From: Aequorivita antarctica
GTDB lineage: Bacteria > Bacteroidota > Bacteroidia > Flavobacteriales > Flavobacteriaceae
Assembly (NCBI RefSeq): GCF_007997155.1
Contig: NZ_VORT01000001.1
Location: forward strand, 1-64,000
Direction of reading: 5' to 3'
Length of the DNA stretch: 64,000 nt
Shown: piece by piece, positions 24,346 to 32,357 of the stretch
Numbering within the stretch: the stretch's first letter is position 1
Layout of the letters: every line of letters starts with the position of its first letter
Made by a program: the position numbers and the translations under genes
The notes under the pieces: generated by a model
Databases searched by the model: none
The model's input: only the letters and a program-made list of their open reading frames with translations
Told to the model about the DNA's origin: nothing

Positions 24346-25455
24346 TTATTTGCGGCAAACAATCCTTTTTACTCTTTGTGAAACTGCAGTAATTAATTCA
24401 TAAGAAATAGAATTTATTGCTGCTGATAATTCTTCAGCATTTGCGGAAGGGCCAAAAACGATGGCTTCATCACCTTCCTCGCAGTTAATATTAGTAACAT
24501 CTACCATTATCATATCCATGCAAACGTTGCCGAGAATATGGGCTTTTTTTTCGTTTATAGTTACCCAGCCCTTTCCTCTACCGTAAGAACGTGGAATTCC
24601 ATCTGCGTGACCAATGGGAAGCGTTGCGGAACGCGTTGTTTTTTCAGCAATAAAGCCTCGGTTGTAGCCTACGCTTTCACCTTTTTGTACCGTGTGAATT
24701 TGTGAAATAACTGTTTTTAAAGTCGCTACAGGCTTTAAATGCTTGTTTACTTCTTTGTCGTTTCCGAAGCCGTAAAGACCAATGCCTGTGCGTACCATGT
24801 CAAAATGTGCTTCGGGATAGTTGATAATTCCAGAAGTGTTTACGCAGTGAAGAAGTGGCTTATAACCAAGTTTCACTATAAGCTCTTCTGAAATTTTCCG
24901 AAAACCTTCAATCTGCCCTAATGTAAATTCTTTCTCATTTAAATCCTCACTCGCAGCAAGATGTGAAAATGCTGATTTCACTTTTACGCTTGTGGTTTTC
25001 GAAAGTATTTCAACAATAAAAGAAATATCACTTTCATCAAAACCCAAACGGTTTAAGCCTGTATTGAATTTTAAATGAATTGGATAATTGGTCTGTTTTT
25101 CTGCTTCCGCAAAAGCGATAAACTCTTGCAAGGTTTTCCGAGAATAAATGCTCGGCTCCAAACAGCGGTTTACTATTACCTCAAAACTAACAGGAAGCGG
25201 ATGTAGCACCAAAATTGGCGTTTCGATATTTGCAATTCTGAGCGTCTCACCCTCATTAGCGTATGCAACGGCGAAATAATTAACGCCCAAATCAACAAGT
25301 TCCTTTGCAATAACTACAGAATCGCTTCCGTAGGCAAAGGCTTTTACCACGGCAAGTACTTTGGTTTTAGGCTTTAGTTTTGAAGTAAGGTAACTGTAAT
25401 TATTGTCGAGCGCGTTAAGGTTTATCTCCAATAAAGTTTCGGTGGCTTTGGGCAT
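24346..25455 (-). CDS. alr: Alanine racemase
   Basis: 369 residues. PLP enzyme that interconverts L- and D-alanine for peptidoglycan. The PLP lysine is K38 in LAVVKAFAYGSD (most relatives have KANAYGHG, so the helix cap differs slightly). Further motifs are FNTGLNRLGF, HCVNTSGI, MVRTGIGLYG, the catalytic tyrosine in GESVGYNRGF, LPIGHADGIPRSYGRG and GNVCMDMIMVDVT. It is about 80 bp downstream of tdk on the same strand and may be co-transcribed with it. Confidence 0.94.
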   Translation of the reverse strand: MPKATETLLEINLNALDNNYSYLTSKLKPKTKVLAVVKAFAYGSDSVVIAKELVDLGVNYFAVAYANEGETLRIANIETPILVLHPLPVSFEVIVNRCLEPSIYSRKTLQEFIAFAEAEKQTNYPIHLKFNTGLNRLGFDESDISFIVEILSKTTSVKVKSAFSHLAASEDLNEKEFTLGQIEGFRKISEELIVKLGYKPLLHCVNTSGIINYPEAHFDMVRTGIGLYGFGNDKEVNKHLKPVATLKTVISQIHTVQKGESVGYNRGFIAEKTTRSATLPIGHADGIPRSYGRGKGWVTINEKKAHILGNVCMDMIMVDVTNINCEEGDEAIVFGPSANAEELSAAINSISYELITAVSQRVKRIVCRK

Positions 25456-25535
25456 TTAAACTTGAAGTTTATATTTTTTTCTATTATTGATTGCTCTGAA
25501 AAATTCACCCTTTTAGGATATGGGCTAGAGTTTTT

Positions 25536-26195
25536 CTAGGCTTGTTTTCCTGTTTTTTCAGAAGATTTGTTTTCGCGTATTTCTTCGGCTTCTTTTACCT
25601 CCAGTTTCACTACTTTATCCCGAAGTTGTGCTTTATAATAAGCGGCGCGGCTCAAAGGCTCATATTCTTCTGTTTCACCAAGTAAAACCAAGGCTTCACT
25701 TTTTGCTTTTCTATAACTATAATGGGCAAGATTTCCGGTGCGGGTACAGACGGCGTGTACTTTGGTAACATATTCCGCAGTTGCCATCAAAGCGGGCATT
25801 GGACCAAAAGGATTGCCTTTATAATCCATATCAAGTCCTGCTACTATCACCCGAACGCCACGATTGGCAAGGTCGTTGCACACTTTCACTATTTCATCAT
25901 CAAAAAACTGGGCTTCGTCTATACCAACCACATCACAGTTATCTGCCAAGATTGGAATATTTGCAGCCGCAGGAACTGGGGTGGAACGAATTTGGTTCCT
26001 ATCGTGACTTGTAACGGAATCTTCAGTGTAGCGCGTGTCTATGGAAGGTGTGAAAATTTCCACTTTTTGGCGGGCAAATTGGGCACGTTTCAACCGTCGG
26101 ATAAGCTCTTCAGTCTTTCCCGAAAACATGGAACCACAGATTACTTCAATCCAGCCAAATTGTTCTTTCTGATTTACGGTATTTTCAAGAAACAT
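25536..26195 (-). CDS. tdk: Thymidine kinase, type II
   Basis: 219 residues. Salvage enzyme making dTMP from thymidine. The P-loop is [17 protein letters not shown] (about residues 18-34), then VTSHDRNQI, the Walker B segment [15 protein letters not shown] with the catalytic glutamate region, and [19 protein letters not shown]. The usual zinc cysteines are mostly missing: the lid reads [15 protein letters not shown] and the C-terminal part [11 protein letters not shown] where many relatives have CxxC and CRxCY. From memory this loss is common in Bacteroidota. Monocistronic or joined to alr. Confidence 0.93.
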   Translation of the reverse strand: MFLENTVNQKEQFGWIEVICGSMFSGKTEELIRRLKRAQFARQKVEIFTPSIDTRYTEDSVTSHDRNQIRSTPVPAAANIPILADNCDVVGIDEAQFFDDEIVKVCNDLANRGVRVIVAGLDMDYKGNPFGPMPALMATAEYVTKVHAVCTRTGNLAHYSYRKAKSEALVLLGETEEYEPLSRAAYYKAQLRDKVVKLEVKEAEEIRENKSSEKTGKQA

Positions 26196-26378
26196 AGTTT
26201 AAATTTACGCGAAACAATGGCACTAATACTTTTTCCAAACGAATGTTCAACTTGAAGATTGCTTAAAATCTTTTTAAAACAATGGATTTAGACAAGAAAA
26301 CAAAAATAGTTGACGTTTACATAAAGGATGCGTAAATTTATAAAAACAAAATAGAAATTCAGTTTAATTTAAAAAGAT

Positions 26379-27170
26379 ATGAAGAAGAAACTCCGCGAGC
26401 AGGTAACAGTGCTTGCAAAGCAACTGATTGAAGAAGAAAAAACATTTAAAACCGCTTCCATAAAGGGATTGGTAGGCGAGCTCTATGAAAAGTTGGCTGT
26501 GCTTGAATATCTTGAAAATCAACTAGAGGAGCCTTCCGAAAAACCAATAGCAGCGTCTATGGACTCCAAAAGTTTCCGAGAGGAAAACTGGTTTACAGAG
26601 CCTGAACCCGTACCTCAACCCGATCACAAAGAAGATCTTATTGAGCCATTGATGGAAAAAATAAAGGACATTGTTGCGCAAATGCCAGAAGAGAGCGAGC
26701 GTATCGATGAACTATTGGATGAAATACTTCCGAAAAATCTCGAGACTAAAACTGCCGAAATACAGGAAAAATCAACGGTAAAGTATGTAAAAAATGATTT
26801 GGAGGAATTCGCCTCAAACTACCAGCAAATGCCAGAGTTTGAACGAAAAACTACAGAGCTTTTCCCAAAATCAGTTGAAGGGACCGAAGCCAGCAAAACG
26901 ATGACGGAATCGCGCGCAAAATCTTTGAACGATACCGTAAACAAAGGTTTAAACATTGGATTAAACGATCGATTGGCTTTCATAAAACACCTTTTTGAAG
27001 GGCAGACCGAAGATTTTACACGCGTGCTTTCGCAAATAAACACAATGGAAAATTATGAAGAGGCGCAAAGTTTCATCAAAGGAAAAGTAAAACCCGACTA
27101 TAACTACTGGTTAGAAAAAGAAGAATATTCAGAACGTTTTATGAACATCATTGAAAAGCGTTTTAACTAA
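26379..27170 (+). CDS. Conserved hypothetical acidic protein (263 aa)
   Basis: I do not recognise a named domain. The 263-residue protein is soluble and highly charged. The N-terminal helix region (LREQVTVLAKQLIEEEKTFK...LVGELYEKLAVLEYLENQL) is coiled-coil-like, followed by an acidic low-complexity linker (EPEPVPQPDHKEDLIEP) and a C-terminal helical domain with LNDRLAFIKHLFEGQTEDFTRVLSQINTM and WLEKEEYSERFMNIIEKRFN. It heads an operon: a DoxX-like gene follows after 12 bases, then rsmI after 3. Flavobacterial relatives probably exist, but I cannot assign a role. Confidence 0.75.
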   Translation: MKKKLREQVTVLAKQLIEEEKTFKTASIKGLVGELYEKLAVLEYLENQLEEPSEKPIAASMDSKSFREENWFTEPEPVPQPDHKEDLIEPLMEKIKDIVAQMPEESERIDELLDEILPKNLETKTAEIQEKSTVKYVKNDLEEFASNYQQMPEFERKTTELFPKSVEGTEASKTMTESRAKSLNDTVNKGLNIGLNDRLAFIKHLFEGQTEDFTRVLSQINTMENYEEAQSFIKGKVKPDYNYWLEKEEYSERFMNIIEKRFN

Positions 27171-27182
27171 ATCCCACATTTT

Positions 27183-27539
27183 ATGACAGCCCAAAAAACA
27201 ATCTACTGGATAGCCACTGGGTTGCTTAGTACCCTGTTTCTGTATTCGGCATTTATGTATTTAACAGATACGGCGGTAATTGAAGGCTATTACCAAGATT
27301 TTCAATATCCCACTTATCTAGTAATCCCAATGGCTCTCGCAAAAGTTTTGGCAATCATTTTTATCCTGTTACGAAAACCAAAATGGGTAATGGAGTGGGC
27401 ATACGCGGGTCTGTTTTTTGATATGGCGCTGGCTTCTTTTGCACATTATAGCATAAACGATCCGGCAATTACCCTGCCTTTGGTTGGAATTATTTTACTA
27501 TTGACTTCATATTTCTTCGGAAAAATCGTTCGCGCATAA
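27183..27539 (+). CDS. DoxX-like four-helix membrane protein
   Basis: 118 residues and four predicted membrane helices (IYWIATGLLSTLFLYSAFMY, YLVIPMALAKVLAIIFILL, WAYAGLFFDMALASFAHYSI and LPLVGIILLLTSYFFGKIV). The arrangement, with an extracytoplasmic loop after helix 1 (LTDTAVIEGYYQDFQYPTY) and conserved AKVLA in helix 2, fits the DoxX-like group. Substrate unknown. Middle gene of the operon ending in rsmI; only 3 bases to rsmI. Confidence 0.7.
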   Translation: MTAQKTIYWIATGLLSTLFLYSAFMYLTDTAVIEGYYQDFQYPTYLVIPMALAKVLAIIFILLRKPKWVMEWAYAGLFFDMALASFAHYSINDPAITLPLVGIILLLTSYFFGKIVRA

Positions 27540-27542
27540 ATT

Positions 27543-28214
27543 ATGGGAAAACTCTATTTGGTACCCACTCCTATTGGCAATTTAAAAGATATGACCTTTC
27601 GCGCTGTTGAAGTGTTGAAAGACGTAGATTTAATCCTCGCCGAAGACACCCGAAACAGTGGAAAACTGATGAAACATTTTGAAATTGGCACCCAAATGCA
27701 TTCCCACCACATGCACAACGAGCACAAAACGGTGGAAGGCATTGTAAAACGCATCCAAAATGGTGAAAACATTGCGTTAATAAGTGATGCCGGAACTCCA
27801 GCCATCAGCGATCCTGGATTTTTATTGACTCGCGCCTGTGTGGAAGCTGGTATTGAAGTAGATTGCTTACCTGGTGCCACAGCTTTCGTGCCAGCACTTG
27901 TAAACAGTGGATTCCCAAATGATAAATTTGTGTTTGAAGGATTTCTTCCTGTGAAAAAAGGAAGACAAACCCGCCTCGAACTTTTAGCCGAAGAGACCCG
28001 AACCGTTATTTTTTATGAATCGCCGCACAAGTTGCTTAAAACACTCGCCCAATTCGTTGAATTTTTTGGAGCAGAAAGACAAATTTCCGTTTCACGCGAA
28101 CTCACCAAACTTCACGAAGAAACCATCCGCGGCACTGCGGAAGAAGTATTGAAACATTTTGAAAACAAGCCGCCTAAGGGGGAGATTGTGGTGGTGGTTG
28201 CTGGAAAAAAATAA
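27543..28214 (+). CDS. rsmI: 16S rRNA (cytidine(1402)-2'-O)-methyltransferase
   Basis: 223 residues of the tetrapyrrole-methylase fold. RsmI methylates the ribose of C1402 in the ribosomal decoding centre using SAM. Signatures are LYLVPTPIGNLKDMTFRAVEVLKDVDLILAEDTR at the start, then ENIALISDAGTPAISDPGF, LPGATAFVPALVNSGFP, FEGFLPVKKGRQTRL and FYESPHKLLKTL, ending GEIVVVVAG. It lacks the extra C-terminal domain found in longer relatives (about 280 residues). Third gene of the operon. Confidence 0.93.
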   Translation: MGKLYLVPTPIGNLKDMTFRAVEVLKDVDLILAEDTRNSGKLMKHFEIGTQMHSHHMHNEHKTVEGIVKRIQNGENIALISDAGTPAISDPGFLLTRACVEAGIEVDCLPGATAFVPALVNSGFPNDKFVFEGFLPVKKGRQTRLELLAEETRTVIFYESPHKLLKTLAQFVEFFGAERQISVSRELTKLHEETIRGTAEEVLKHFENKPPKGEIVVVVAGKK

Positions 28215-28270
28215 AGATTTTTAAAGCGATTCAGCTATCAAAAATCTGCAATCGTTAATCTAAAATCAAA

Positions 28271-28338
28271 TATGTTTCCCTTTATTCCACCCATGCTTCC
28301 CCAGATACTGCTCACCACTTTCCGCAGCACCATCTTTT
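28271..28338 (-). pseudogene. Duplicated 3' fragment of the AhpD-like gene
   Basis: On the minus strand this encodes KDGAAESGEQYLGKHGWNKG and then KHI before a stop, nearly identical to the last residues of the neighbouring gene (EDGAMESGEQYLGKHGWNKG then KHV). The DNA is offset by about 155 bases from the intact copy. There is no start and no upstream part, so it is a leftover of a tandem duplication. Confidence 0.75.
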
Positions 28339-28355
28339 AGACAACGCAACGGAAA

Positions 28356-28399
28356 GTTTTAAAAAATCAAGAAGAAAAAAGTTCTTGATTTTTTAAAAC
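28356..28399. terminator. Perfect 18-pair AT-rich hairpin
   Basis: GTTTTAAAAAATCAAGAA (28356-28373) and its exact reverse complement (28382-28399) flank an 8-base loop. It lies between the 3' fragment and the intact AhpD-like gene. It probably terminates both rsmI and the convergent gene. Confidence 0.6.
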
Positions 28400-28420
28400 A
28401 ACCACCATACACCACGGGAA

Positions 28421-29011
28421 CTAAACATGCTTCCCCTTATTCCATCCATGCTTCCCCAGATACTGTTCGCCACTTTCCATAGCACCATCTTCAATAGAAG
28501 TTCCCATAGAATCGTTCCAACGGTTTAAATATCCAAACAACGAAATAACGCCCAGCATCTCCACGATTTCTCCTTCGTTCCAGTATTTGTAAAGATTTTG
28601 TTTTATTTCTTCATTCACCGCATTGGGCACTTGACTTGCGGCTAAAGAAAAGTCCAGAGCAGCCCGCTCAGCTTCCGAAAAAGCGGAATGGGTTCTATAT
28701 TCCCAAATATTATCGAGTTGCTCCTGCTCCGCTCCGTAACGTTCCGCAGCGCGAATGGCGTGTGCTTGGCAATAGCGACAACCCGAAGCATTACTGCTCA
28801 CCCAAGCAATCATTCTTTTTAAGGCTGACGTAACACGTCCCTCATTCGCCATTACGGCTTTGTTGAGATTGATAAACGCTTTGCTTATTGCAGGACGGTG
28901 CTGCATCGTGAGCACACTATTTGGGCAAAAGCCAAGTGTTTCATTGAAAAATTCGGCCAATTGTTTTGTTTCGGCGTCGTGGTTTGGGGAAAGTGGGGTT
29001 ACTAATGGCAT
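28421..29011 (-). CDS. AhpD-like carboxymuconolactone decarboxylase-family peroxidase-related protein
   Basis: 196 residues of the CMD/AhpD helical fold. The redox motif CRYCQAHAIRAAERYG (CxxC plus the downstream histidine) is at about residues 77-92, preceded by ALKRMIAWVSSNASG. The C-terminal half has AERAALDFSLAASQVPN and EGEIVEMLGVISLFGYLNRWNDSM, typical of the uncharacterised peroxidase-related subgroup. It likely reduces peroxides or acts as a thiol-disulfide protein. Its 3' end is flanked by a hairpin and a duplicated copy of its last 23 codons. Confidence 0.83.
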   Translation of the reverse strand: MPLVTPLSPNHDAETKQLAEFFNETLGFCPNSVLTMQHRPAISKAFINLNKAVMANEGRVTSALKRMIAWVSSNASGCRYCQAHAIRAAERYGAEQEQLDNIWEYRTHSAFSEAERAALDFSLAASQVPNAVNEEIKQNLYKYWNEGEIVEMLGVISLFGYLNRWNDSMGTSIEDGAMESGEQYLGKHGWNKGKHV

Positions 29012-29137
29012 TTAAAATGTTTTTTGAACTTCCAAAATACAAAATAGAATTTGTAATTTTACAACTCTCTCCTTTAAAATTAATAATCACAACCAATCCA
29101 TTGTTTGTAATTTTAAACTTTGGAACTTACGAAGTAT

Positions 29138-30829
29138 ATGCGCTGGACCTTAAAACCAAAACCCGATCCCGAACAAGTAAATTTGCTTTCAGAAGCTTTG
29201 AAGGTGGAGCCATTAATCGCTTCTCTTTTAGTGCAACGCGGTGTGGGAACTTTTGAGGAAGCCGAAAAGTTTTTCCGCCCCAGTCTAGAAGATCTTCACA
29301 ATCCTTTTTTAATGAAGGATATGGAAAAAGCGGTTTCCAGAATAGAAAAAGCAATCGAAAACGAAGAAAACATTTTAATCTACGGCGATTACGATGTAGA
29401 CGGAACCACAAGCGTAGCATTGCTTTCTTCTTATCTAAAAAGCTACTACCCAAACATTTCAACCTACATTCCAGACAGGTATGACGAAGGTTATGGCATT
29501 TCATATAAAGGAATTGATTTTGCCGAAGACAATGACTTTTCACTCATTATCGCTTTAGATTGCGGCATAAAAGCCATCGACAAAGTGGCCTACGCTTCTG
29601 AAAAAAACATCGATTTCATCATTTGCGATCACCATCGCCCAGGGAAGGAAATACCAAAAGCTATTGCAGTGCTCGACCCAAAACGCGAAGATTGCGAATA
29701 CCCGTATAAAGAACTTTGTGGTTGCGGTGTCGGCTTTAAATTGATTCAGGCTTTAGCCGAAAAAAGAGGCTTACAGATTGACGATTTACTTCTTTATTTA
29801 GATCTCGTAGCCACAGCAATCGCTGCCGATATTGTTCCAATGACTGGCGAAAACAGAATCCTCGCCCATTATGGCCTAAAAGTAATAAACAGCAATCCGC
29901 GAACGGGAATACAGGCAATTTTAAAGCAAGTAAAAAAAGAAACGCTCACTATTACCGATGTAGTTTTTATCATTGCCCCGCGAATCAATGCCGCTGGACG
30001 GATGAAACACGGAAACCACGCCGTTACCTTGCTCACCGAAACTGATTTTGAAAAAGCGGAAATTTATGCTGCTGAAATTGAAGTTTTCAATACAGATCGC
30101 AGAGAAGCCGACAAACAAATTACCGAAGAAGCCCTTCAACAAATTATCAAAAACAACGAGGAAGAACGAAAGACCACCGTGGTGTATCATGAAAACTGGC
30201 ATAAAGGCGTTATCGGTATCGTGGCTTCCCGCTTAACAGAAACCTATTACCGCCCAACTTTAGTGTTCACAAAAAGCGGTGAAAAGCTAGCAGCCTCCGC
30301 CCGTTCCGTAAAAGGGTTTGATGTTTACAACGCCTTGGAAAGCTGTTCGGAGCACATTGAACAATTCGGTGGACATATGTATGCCGCAGGTTTGACTTTA
30401 TTTGAAAAAGATTTCGAAAACTTTAAAAATGAATTTGAACGTGTGGTTTCAGAAACCATCGACCCAAATTTGCTTACTCCTGAAATAAAAATAGATGCCG
30501 AAATAAATCTGGAAGACATCACCCCAAAATTCTTCCGAATATTAAAACAATTTGCACCCTTCGGCCCCGGAAATATGACGCCCACGTTTATGACACAAAA
30601 CCTAAAAGACACGGGTTGGGGAAAATGTGTTGGCGAAGATAAAACACATCTGCGTGTTGTGATAAAGCAAGGAAATTCCAATCAGTTTACAGGAATTGGT
30701 TTCGGGCTGGCAGATAAAAAAGATATTGCCTGCAATGGAAAATCATTTAAAGCGGCCTATTGTATTGATGAAAACGAATGGCAAGGGAATGTAAGCTTGC
30801 AGCTTCGGCTGAAAGATATTATGGAGTAA
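29138..30829 (+). CDS. recJ: Single-stranded-DNA-specific exonuclease RecJ
   Basis: 563 residues from the ATG at 29138 (MRWTLKPKP); a TTG six codons upstream is possible but less likely. The 5'-3' exonuclease acts in recombination and mismatch repair. DHH-family motifs: ILIYGDYDVDGTTSVALL, LIIALDCGIKA, the DHH core FIICDHHRPGKEIP, then GCGVGFKLIQ, VATAIAADIVPM and PRINAAGRMKHG. The DHHA1 domain follows (HKGVIGIVASRLTE...SARSVKGFDVYNAL...GGHMYAAGLTL) and a C-terminal OB domain. The 3' end overlaps the convergent lpxH gene by 11 bases. Confidence 0.94.
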   Translation: MRWTLKPKPDPEQVNLLSEALKVEPLIASLLVQRGVGTFEEAEKFFRPSLEDLHNPFLMKDMEKAVSRIEKAIENEENILIYGDYDVDGTTSVALLSSYLKSYYPNISTYIPDRYDEGYGISYKGIDFAEDNDFSLIIALDCGIKAIDKVAYASEKNIDFIICDHHRPGKEIPKAIAVLDPKREDCEYPYKELCGCGVGFKLIQALAEKRGLQIDDLLLYLDLVATAIAADIVPMTGENRILAHYGLKVINSNPRTGIQAILKQVKKETLTITDVVFIIAPRINAAGRMKHGNHAVTLLTETDFEKAEIYAAEIEVFNTDRREADKQITEEALQQIIKNNEEERKTTVVYHENWHKGVIGIVASRLTETYYRPTLVFTKSGEKLAASARSVKGFDVYNALESCSEHIEQFGGHMYAAGLTLFEKDFENFKNEFERVVSETIDPNLLTPEIKIDAEINLEDITPKFFRILKQFAPFGPGNMTPTFMTQNLKDTGWGKCVGEDKTHLRVVIKQGNSNQFTGIGFGLADKKDIACNGKSFKAAYCIDENEWQGNVSLQLRLKDIME

Positions 30830-31577
30830 ATGTTTTCAGCTCAAACTTTTCCCCATCAAAAACACCATAGGTATAATGGTTTATCCAATCGCCCAGATTA
30901 TAGTAAGTTGAGTTCTCACCAACTTTAATCTCCATGGGCAAATGGCGATGGCCGAAAATGAAGTAATCAAAATGTTTGCCTTCCAGTTTTCGCTTGGCAT
31001 ACTGAGCAAGCCACTCCTGCTCTTCGCCCAAAAACGCTTTATCTTCGTCGCCAGAAATCAATTTGTTCTTTACGGAAAGATACTGCGCCACGCGCACACC
31101 AATATCTGGATGCAACCACCTAAAAAGCCATTTTGAAAACGGATTGGTAAACACCTTCTTCATCCGCTTGTAGCCTTTGTCGCCGGGTCCCTTTCCGTCG
31201 CCGTGACCAATAAGAAAATGTTTGTTGTTAATCACAAATTCTTTCGGGTCGTGATATACAGGGATATTCAGTTCCTTTTCAAAATAATCATGCATCCAGA
31301 GATCGTGATTTCCCACAAAAAAATGGATTTGAATACCGCTGTCACGAAGTTCCGCCAGTTTCCCCAAAACGCGTACAAAGCCTTTTGGTACGACAGTTCT
31401 ATATTCAAACCAAAAATCGAAGAGGTCGCCGAGCAGAAAAATAACCTCGGCATCGTGCTTAATGGAATCCAGCCATTTCACAAAAATCTTTTCGCGCGGT
31501 AAGCTTTCAGCCTGTGTGGGCGCGCCAAGATGATTGTCGCTGGAAAAGTATATTTTTTTGCCTTGTGGGATTTGCAT
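30819..31577 (-). CDS. lpxH: UDP-2,3-diacylglucosamine diphosphatase, LpxH-like
   Basis: 252 residues from the ATG at 31577 (MQIPQGKK); an ATG two codons upstream overlaps a promoter box and is rejected. The metallophosphoesterase removes UMP to give lipid X in lipid A synthesis. Motifs are the metal-binding IYFSSDNHLGAP, FLLGDLFDFWFE, FFVGNHDLWM, LIGHGDGKGPGD and the C-terminal FIFGHRHLPMEI. The insertion GYKRMKKVFTNPFSKWLFRWLHPD resembles the lid of LpxH homologues in Bacteroidota. It acts at the inner membrane cytoplasmic face. Confidence 0.85.
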   Translation of the reverse strand: MQIPQGKKIYFSSDNHLGAPTQAESLPREKIFVKWLDSIKHDAEVIFLLGDLFDFWFEYRTVVPKGFVRVLGKLAELRDSGIQIHFFVGNHDLWMHDYFEKELNIPVYHDPKEFVINNKHFLIGHGDGKGPGDKGYKRMKKVFTNPFSKWLFRWLHPDIGVRVAQYLSVKNKLISGDEDKAFLGEEQEWLAQYAKRKLEGKHFDYFIFGHRHLPMEIKVGENSTYYNLGDWINHYTYGVFDGEKFELKTFTP

Positions 31578-31580
31578 ATT

Positions 31581-31588
31581 CAAAGATA
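31581..31588 (-). promoter_or_regulatory. -7 promoter box of lpxH, nearly leaderless
   Basis: On the minus strand TATCTTTG fits TAnnTTTG; only 3 bases separate it from the ATG at 31577. Confidence 0.5.
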
Positions 31589-31603
31589 GGAAAGTGATTC
31601 GGT

Positions 31604-32053
31604 TTAATTATCTCCCGCAAACCATTCCGCATAACTACTATCGGTCTCCTGTAATCTTAGAGAGTGTAGCTGAATGTTTTTCGGCAAACGGCTCTTTATT
31701 TTTTCAGAAAAATCAATCACCATCATCTCGCTGGTGGGTTGGTAATCCACAAGCAACACACTGTGCCCGCGATCGCTCAGTTCTTTTGCCAACTCTACAT
31801 GCGGCGTGTTTTTATTGAACACGGTTGAATGGTCAAAAACGTCCACAATTTCTTCTTTCACTATTTTTTTTAAGTCGCTAAAATCTATAACCATTCCAAA
31901 TTTTACATTGCTGCTGTCTTCAATTGGGCTTCCTACTACGGTTACTGAAAGTTTGTAGCTGTGACCGTGCACATTTCTGCATTTGCCATCATAGCCATAA
32001 AGTGCATGGCCTGTTTCAAAAGAAAAAATCTTAGTAATCCGTATTGTTTGCAT
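31604..32053 (-). CDS. queD: 6-carboxytetrahydropterin / 6-pyruvoyltetrahydropterin synthase family
   Basis: 149 residues from the ATG at 32053 (MQTIRITKIF); the upstream ATG at 32071 abuts a promoter box and is less likely. The zinc-binding histidines are visible in SFETGHALYGYDGKCRNVHGHSY, which also holds the catalytic cysteine, and the substrate-binding region is MVIDFSDLKKIV with DHSTVFNKNT and PTSEMMVIDFSEKI, ending in LRLQETDSSYAEW. QueD makes 6-carboxytetrahydropterin for queuosine; the PTPS reaction is the alternative. Other que genes are not in the window. Confidence 0.85.
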   Translation of the reverse strand: MQTIRITKIFSFETGHALYGYDGKCRNVHGHSYKLSVTVVGSPIEDSSNVKFGMVIDFSDLKKIVKEEIVDVFDHSTVFNKNTPHVELAKELSDRGHSVLLVDYQPTSEMMVIDFSEKIKSRLPKNIQLHSLRLQETDSSYAEWFAGDN

Positions 32054-32071
32054 TGTCTGGAATTGTGCCAC

Positions 32072-32079
32072 AAAGATAG
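32072..32079 (-). promoter_or_regulatory. -7 promoter box of queD
   Basis: On the minus strand TATCTTTG fits TAnnTTTG. It is 18 bases before the ATG at 32053, which supports that start. Confidence 0.5.
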
Positions 32080-32221
32080 GGCATTTTGAAAACTAAAAGT
32101 ACATTTTATGGTCGCGGCAATATTCACCTATACAATTGCGAAGATTCTCGACAGTATTTTTGAAGATTTTTGAAGCCATTTCACCTCAATACATTTTCGT
32201 TGTAAAGAAAATAAGAAAAAG

Positions 32222-32335
32222 CTATTTTTTCTTCATTCTTTGATAGATCACAACGGCAATTACTAAAACTGATAATATTAAAAACAGGCCAGGGCCACCT
32301 AAAAATTTTAACCAATCCATGGTTTCGTGATTCAT
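32222..32335 (-). CDS. 37-residue single-pass membrane protein
   Basis: A short frame from the ATG at 32335 to the stop at 32222-32224 encodes 37 residues: a polar start (MNHETMDWLKFL), a glycine/proline turn (GGPG), one clear membrane helix (LFLILSVLVIAVVIY) and a basic end (QRMKKK), so N-out/C-in is likely. It begins 22 bases after the MATE stop on the same strand. The domain-like layout (amphipathic start, single helix, positive end) supports a real gene, but no relatives are known to me. It could be a small partner of the exporter or an independent peptide. Confidence 0.55.
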   Translation of the reverse strand: MNHETMDWLKFLGGPGLFLILSVLVIAVVIYQRMKKK

Positions 32336-32357
32336 TGTTTTTTGTTTCGTAAAAATA

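Noticed and set aside
32107-32172. 21-codon plus-strand frame between queD and the small membrane protein
   Set aside because: Very short, no start context, no feature beyond chance.
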